Assembly: GCA_013177945.1 (NCBI GenBank)
Contig: JABLXW010000003.1
Location: forward strand, 1 to 64,000
Direction of reading: 5' to 3'
Source of the DNA: Bacillota bacterium
GTDB lineage: Bacteria; Bacillota; DSM-12270; Thermacetogeniales; Thermacetogeniaceae
DNA length: 64,000 bases
In this document: one piece after another, positions 60,747 to 64,000 of the stretch
How the letters are laid out: each line of letters begins with the position of its first letter
Numbering within the stretch: the stretch's first letter is position 1
Notes under the pieces: generated by a model
The model's input: the letters and a program-made list of their open reading frames with translations, nothing else
Database searches by the model: none
Told to the model about the DNA's origin: nothing
Made by a program: the position numbers and the translations under genes

Positions 60747-62306
60747 TTGGGTGGGAACGGGGCAAAAAAGAAAGCCAGGGTGAGCAAGCGCCTTGCCGAT
60801 AACATTGCCTATCTTCATCAAGCCCTGGGCGTGGCAGATAATTTCGACATCATCACCCGCGAATTGAAAATCGGCGGGAAAGAGGCTGTCCTCCTCTTCG
60901 TAGATGGCCTGAGCAGAGATGAGGTTCTGCTCTATTTGATTTGGGCACTTTTCGACCTCCCCCGGGAAGAACTGCAGCCTTTGACTTTGAGTAAAATCGT
61001 CAAAGAAAAGCTTCCCTACGCGGAGATTCAAACCCTTGACACCCTTGATGATATCGTCGATACGGTTCTGGCGGGCCCCCAGGTGCTCCTGGTGGACGGT
61101 TTGGAGCAGGGAATTGTCATTGACGCCCGGATCTACCCTTTCCGGAACATCCAGGAACCCGATCTCGAGAGGGTTGTGCGCGGGTCGCGGGATGGGTTTA
61201 CGGAAACACTTGTTTACAATACGGCACTGATCCGGAGGCGAATCCGGGACCCGCGGCTCCGCTTTGTGGTTCTTCAGGTTGGGGTGCGCTCAAAAACCGA
61301 CATCTGCCTGGCCTACCTCGAGGATGTGGCCAACCCAGAGCTGGTTGCCTTTGTCCGGAACCGCCTGGAGGAGATAAGAATCGACGGCCTCCCGATGGCG
61401 GAAAAGTCCGTGGAGGAGTTGATTACACCCGGCAGCTACTGGAATCCTTTTCCGAAGGTGCGCTATACGGAGCGCCCGGATGTTGCGGCTGTTCACCTTT
61501 TAGAAGGCCATCTCCTTGTTCTGGTTGACACGTCTCCGAGCGTGATGATCTTACCGGCCACCTTTTTCAGCCACATCCAGCACGCCGAGGAGTACCGGCA
61601 GAGCCCCTTTGTCGGTGCTTACCTCCGCTGGGTGCGCTTTCTTGCGATTTTGGCATCAACCTTTTTGCTGCCCGTTTGGCTTTTAGTTGCCCTTGAGCCC
61701 CGGCTTCTCCCGGCTGCTTTGAAATTCATCGGCCCCGCTAAAGCAGGAAAGGTGCCGCTTTTTGGGCAGTTTTTACTGGCCGAAATTGCCGTAGACATCC
61801 TCCGCATGGCCGCGATCCACATTCCTTCTCCCCTGGCGACGGCGCTGGGGATTATAGCTGCTGTTTTGCTTGGCGAGATTGCCATCAGGATCGGCCTTTT
61901 CAACGGTGAGGTGGTTCTTTACACGGCGGTCGCAGCGATCGGGACCTTTGCAACACCCAGCTACGAATTGAGTATGGCCAACCGTTTGGTGCGGTTGGGG
62001 CTGGTGTTTCTGGTGGGAATCTGGCGCGTACCCGGCCTCCTGGTGGGGCTGCTGCTTGCCATCTTTTTTATGCTTTCCAGCAAGTCCTTCGGCATCCCCT
62101 ATTTCTGGCCTTTGATTCCTTTTAACTGGGATGCGTTCAAGCAGGTTCTGCTGCGCTATCCTGTCCCTCTCCACAACCTGCGGCCGTCTGTTTTAAAGCC
62201 CCAGGATGTAATCCGGCAGCCCTCTCCGGCGCTAAAGCCTGAGGAAAAAAAGGGCTCCAATTGGGGCGAAAAAGTTAGAAAAACGGGTGGCGAGGAAGAT
62301 TTATAG
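60747..62306 (+). CDS. spoVAF: SpoVAF, GerA-family spore germination protein
   Basis: The N-terminal soluble half has DPDLE-like phrases (EPDLERVVRGSRDGFTETL) and RIRDPRLRFVVLQVG, the GerA family signature. Five hydrophobic helices follow from about residue 290 to 440. SpoVAF assists release of dipicolinic acid in germination. TTG 60747 lies 13 bases after AGGAGG, so GTG 60780 is a possible alternative. It ends the spoVA operon. Confidence 0.92.
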   Translation: MGGNGAKKKARVSKRLADNIAYLHQALGVADNFDIITRELKIGGKEAVLLFVDGLSRDEVLLYLIWALFDLPREELQPLTLSKIVKEKLPYAEIQTLDTLDDIVDTVLAGPQVLLVDGLEQGIVIDARIYPFRNIQEPDLERVVRGSRDGFTETLVYNTALIRRRIRDPRLRFVVLQVGVRSKTDICLAYLEDVANPELVAFVRNRLEEIRIDGLPMAEKSVEELITPGSYWNPFPKVRYTERPDVAAVHLLEGHLLVLVDTSPSVMILPATFFSHIQHAEEYRQSPFVGAYLRWVRFLAILASTFLLPVWLLVALEPRLLPAALKFIGPAKAGKVPLFGQFLLAEIAVDILRMAAIHIPSPLATALGIIAAVLLGEIAIRIGLFNGEVVLYTAVAAIGTFATPSYELSMANRLVRLGLVFLVGIWRVPGLLVGLLLAIFFMLSSKSFGIPYFWPLIPFNWDAFKQVLLRYPVPLHNLRPSVLKPQDVIRQPSPALKPEEKKGSNWGEKVRKTGGEEDL

Positions 62307-62413
62307 GGAGCAAACCAGAAAAGGAAATCTTATTAAATATTTGCTTTTGAGGGATAATTTACCTAGAATGAAGAAGGAGAAGATTTTTTTCAGAAAAGAG
62401 GCTCCCAAAAAAT

Positions 62414-63415
62414 ATGGTTATCGTCGGAATACCCCGCGCCCTCCTGTTTTACTACTACTACCCGCTCTGGCGGGCATTTTTCACTGAGTTGGGTGTGCAA
62501 GTAGTTGTTTCTCCGGTTACCAACAAAAAGATTTTGGATTCCGGTCTGCGTACCGCTCTAGACGAGGCCTGTCTTCCCGTCAAGCTTTTCTTCGGGCACG
62601 TCTTGGCCCTGGCCGATCAGGTGGATTATTTATTTGTACCCCGCCTGGTCAGCGTTGAGCAGAAGGCTTATATTTGCCCGAAATTTATGGGGTTGCCCGA
62701 TATGCTCCGGGCGCGGCTGCCTCACTTGCCCCCGATTATCGACCTTCCGGTGGATTTCCGTCATTCCGGGCAAACCTGGGACCATTTTTTCGAGGAGGTT
62801 GGGAAGCTTTTTACCCGGGACCGCCACCTGATCCGGAGGGCCACGCAGTCGGCTTGCGAAGTTCACTCCCGTTTTCAGGAGCTTCTCGAAAGCGGCCTGC
62901 TTCCGCCGGAAGCAATTTCAGTTCTGGAGAAAGGGGAAGGGGAAATTCCGGTGCAGCAGCAGAACTGCCTTTTAAAAATCGGCCTCCTCGGACATGCCTA
63001 CAACCTGTACGACCCTTTTATCAGCATGAACCTGATTAAAAAATTGCGTCAACTGGGAGCATCTGTTGTTACTGCCGACTGTTTGGCTCCAGATCTCATT
63101 GAAGAAAAGGCGAGGCGGCTTCCTAAAAGGCTGTTCTGGACGCTGGGGAAAAAAATGATCGGTGCCGCCTTAAATTTTTTTGAAAACAGGAAGCTCGATG
63201 GGATTATCTACCTCACCTCCTTTGGATGCGGCCCGGAGTCCCTGGTCGGGGAGTTGGTGGAGAGATGGGCGAAAAGACGTGCTGTGCTCCCCTTTATGCT
63301 CCTGACCATCGACGAGCATACCGGTGAGGCAGGACTTGTTACCCGTTTAGAGGCGTTTTTAGAAATGATTAAGAGGAGGAAGAAAAATGAAAATTACCTA
63401 CCCACATATGGGTAA
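62414..63415 (+). CDS. Acyl-CoA dehydratase activase-related protein (DUF2229)
   Basis: The phrase GIPRALLFYYYYPLWRAFFT, then DEACLPVKLFFGHVLALAD and YICPKFMGLPD match DUF2229, the C-terminal part of large 2-hydroxyacyl-CoA dehydratase activases. Cys residues in these motifs and in TSFGCGPESLVGE may bind a cluster. As a separate gene without an activase ATPase next to it, its partner is unclear. ATG 62414 has a weak ribosome site. Confidence 0.8.
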   Translation: MVIVGIPRALLFYYYYPLWRAFFTELGVQVVVSPVTNKKILDSGLRTALDEACLPVKLFFGHVLALADQVDYLFVPRLVSVEQKAYICPKFMGLPDMLRARLPHLPPIIDLPVDFRHSGQTWDHFFEEVGKLFTRDRHLIRRATQSACEVHSRFQELLESGLLPPEAISVLEKGEGEIPVQQQNCLLKIGLLGHAYNLYDPFISMNLIKKLRQLGASVVTADCLAPDLIEEKARRLPKRLFWTLGKKMIGAALNFFENRKLDGIIYLTSFGCGPESLVGELVERWAKRRAVLPFMLLTIDEHTGEAGLVTRLEAFLEMIKRRKKNENYLPTYG

Positions 63416-64000
63416 CCTGTACATTGTAATCAGGGCTTTATTAACAAGCCTGGGCCTGGATTTGGTTCTGCCGCCTCCTACTTCAAACCGGACCGTGGAA
63501 CTGGGGGTCCGGTATGCTCCGGAGTTTGCCTGTTTTCCTTTGAAGCTGAATCTGGGGAACTTTCTTGAGGCGCGGGAGCTGGGAGCAGACACGATTTTGA
63601 TGGCGGGCGGGGTAGGGCCCTGCCGTTTCGGCTACTATGCTCAGGTGCAGCGGGAAATACTGAGGGATCTGGGTGTTTCCATGGAGATGGTGGTCCTGGA
63701 GCCTCCTGATACTCACTGGAGCGAACTCAAAGATAAGATCAGGTGGCTTGTAGGGGACCGGTCCTGGTGGGAAATTATCAAGGCGATCAGGTTTGCCTGG
63801 TACAAGGCAAGGGCTGTTGACCTGGTTGAGGCAAGGGTTCTTTACTTGCGGCCCCGGGTTTTTGAGCCGTTTGAGCTGGAAAGCGGCTACCGCGAGGCCC
63901 TGCGCAAGATCGATCAGGCCGCCAGCAAACGGGAACTCGACAGCGTTGTCAAGGGCTTTTTCCGTTTCTCTAACAGGCTGCCCCGGCGCTCCGGTTCCTT
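63387..64000 (+). CDS. Acyl-CoA dehydratase activase-related protein, second subunit (3' end outside window)
   Basis: The frame is open from ATG 63387 (AAGAGGAGG upstream) to the window edge and overlaps the previous gene by 29 bases. YAPEFACFPLKLNLGNFLEA and GVGPCRFGYYAQVQREIL are typical of the second half of DUF2229-type activase-related proteins. The two genes look like one long protein split in two, as in several Clostridia. Function is unknown; a role with an iron-sulfur dehydratase is inference. Confidence 0.78.
   Translation, partial: MKITYPHMGNLYIVIRALLTSLGLDLVLPPPTSNRTVELGVRYAPEFACFPLKLNLGNFLEARELGADTILMAGGVGPCRFGYYAQVQREILRDLGVSMEMVVLEPPDTHWSELKDKIRWLVGDRSWWEIIKAIRFAWYKARAVDLVEARVLYLRPRVFEPFELESGYREALRKIDQAASKRELDSVVKGFFRFSNRLPRRSGS

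Noticed and set aside
1-64000. CRISPR arrays, rRNA or tRNA genes, prophage or intact insertion sequences
   Set aside because: No regularly spaced repeats, no cloverleaf or rRNA-like stretch and no transposase or phage structural genes were seen on either strand.

Overview
The window looks like chromosomal DNA of an endospore-forming, anaerobic Clostridia-class Firmicute. It carries the whole spoIIIA operon, spoIVB, spo0A, spoIIM, dacF, spoIIAA-spoIIAB-sigF and spoVAC-D-E-F. It also carries genes typical of acetogens and syntrophs: an NfnAB-type transhydrogenase beside two folD genes, a pyruvate carboxylase-type biotin enzyme and a 2-hydroxyacyl-CoA dehydratase activase-related locus. The DNA is GC-rich, and many genes begin with TTG or GTG and overlap the preceding stop codon. 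The gene order recalls Peptococcaceae, Moorella, Thermacetogenium or Syntrophaceticus relatives, but the species cannot be fixed from sequence alone.

Layout. 1-8323: type IV pilus / type II-like pseudopilus locus with four tandem major-pilin paralogues (the first cut by the window edge, the fourth apparently frameshifted), prepilin peptidase, minor pilins and pilM-N-O. 8316-9071: one reverse-strand N-formylglutamate amidohydrolase-like gene. 9312-14841: tldD-tldE, aroQ, an M24 peptidase, efp and a clostridial acidic zinc-ribbon protein. 14993-20252: spoIIIAA to spoIIIAH. 20289-23776: a strong sigma-A promoter, a carboxyltransferase fused to an AccB-type biotin carrier, and accC. 23853-25541: Asp23, AmaP, DUF2273, nusB. 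25538-29992: nfnA-nfnB, a 360-base structured non-coding stretch, then two divergent folD genes. 29992-38345: xseA-xseB-ispA, the OLE RNA with its own promoter, oapA, dxs, tlyA, nadK, an mnmM-like gene and argR. 38356-42439: recN, spoIVB, spo0A. 42530-50762: steA-steB pair, glycosyltransferase, MraY-like enzyme, M20 peptidase, DUF3866 protein, Nudix hydrolase, endonuclease Q-like protein and an unrecognised protein. 50934-62306: spoIIM, DUF4227-like, xerD, deoB, pdp, dacF, the spoIIA operon, dodecin and the spoVA operon. 62414-64000: two activase-related proteins, the second running off the window.

The parts worth most attention are the OLE RNA/OapA locus; the structured RNA upstream of folD, which may be an orphan omega-RNA-like element or a folate-gene leader; two folD paralogues that have lost different parts of the bifunctional active site; the carboxyltransferase-AccB fusion with an internal start that could also yield free carrier protein; and the spoIVB-spo0A junction, where the spoIVB frame runs through an apparent terminator, a Spo0A box and a sigma-H-type promoter.
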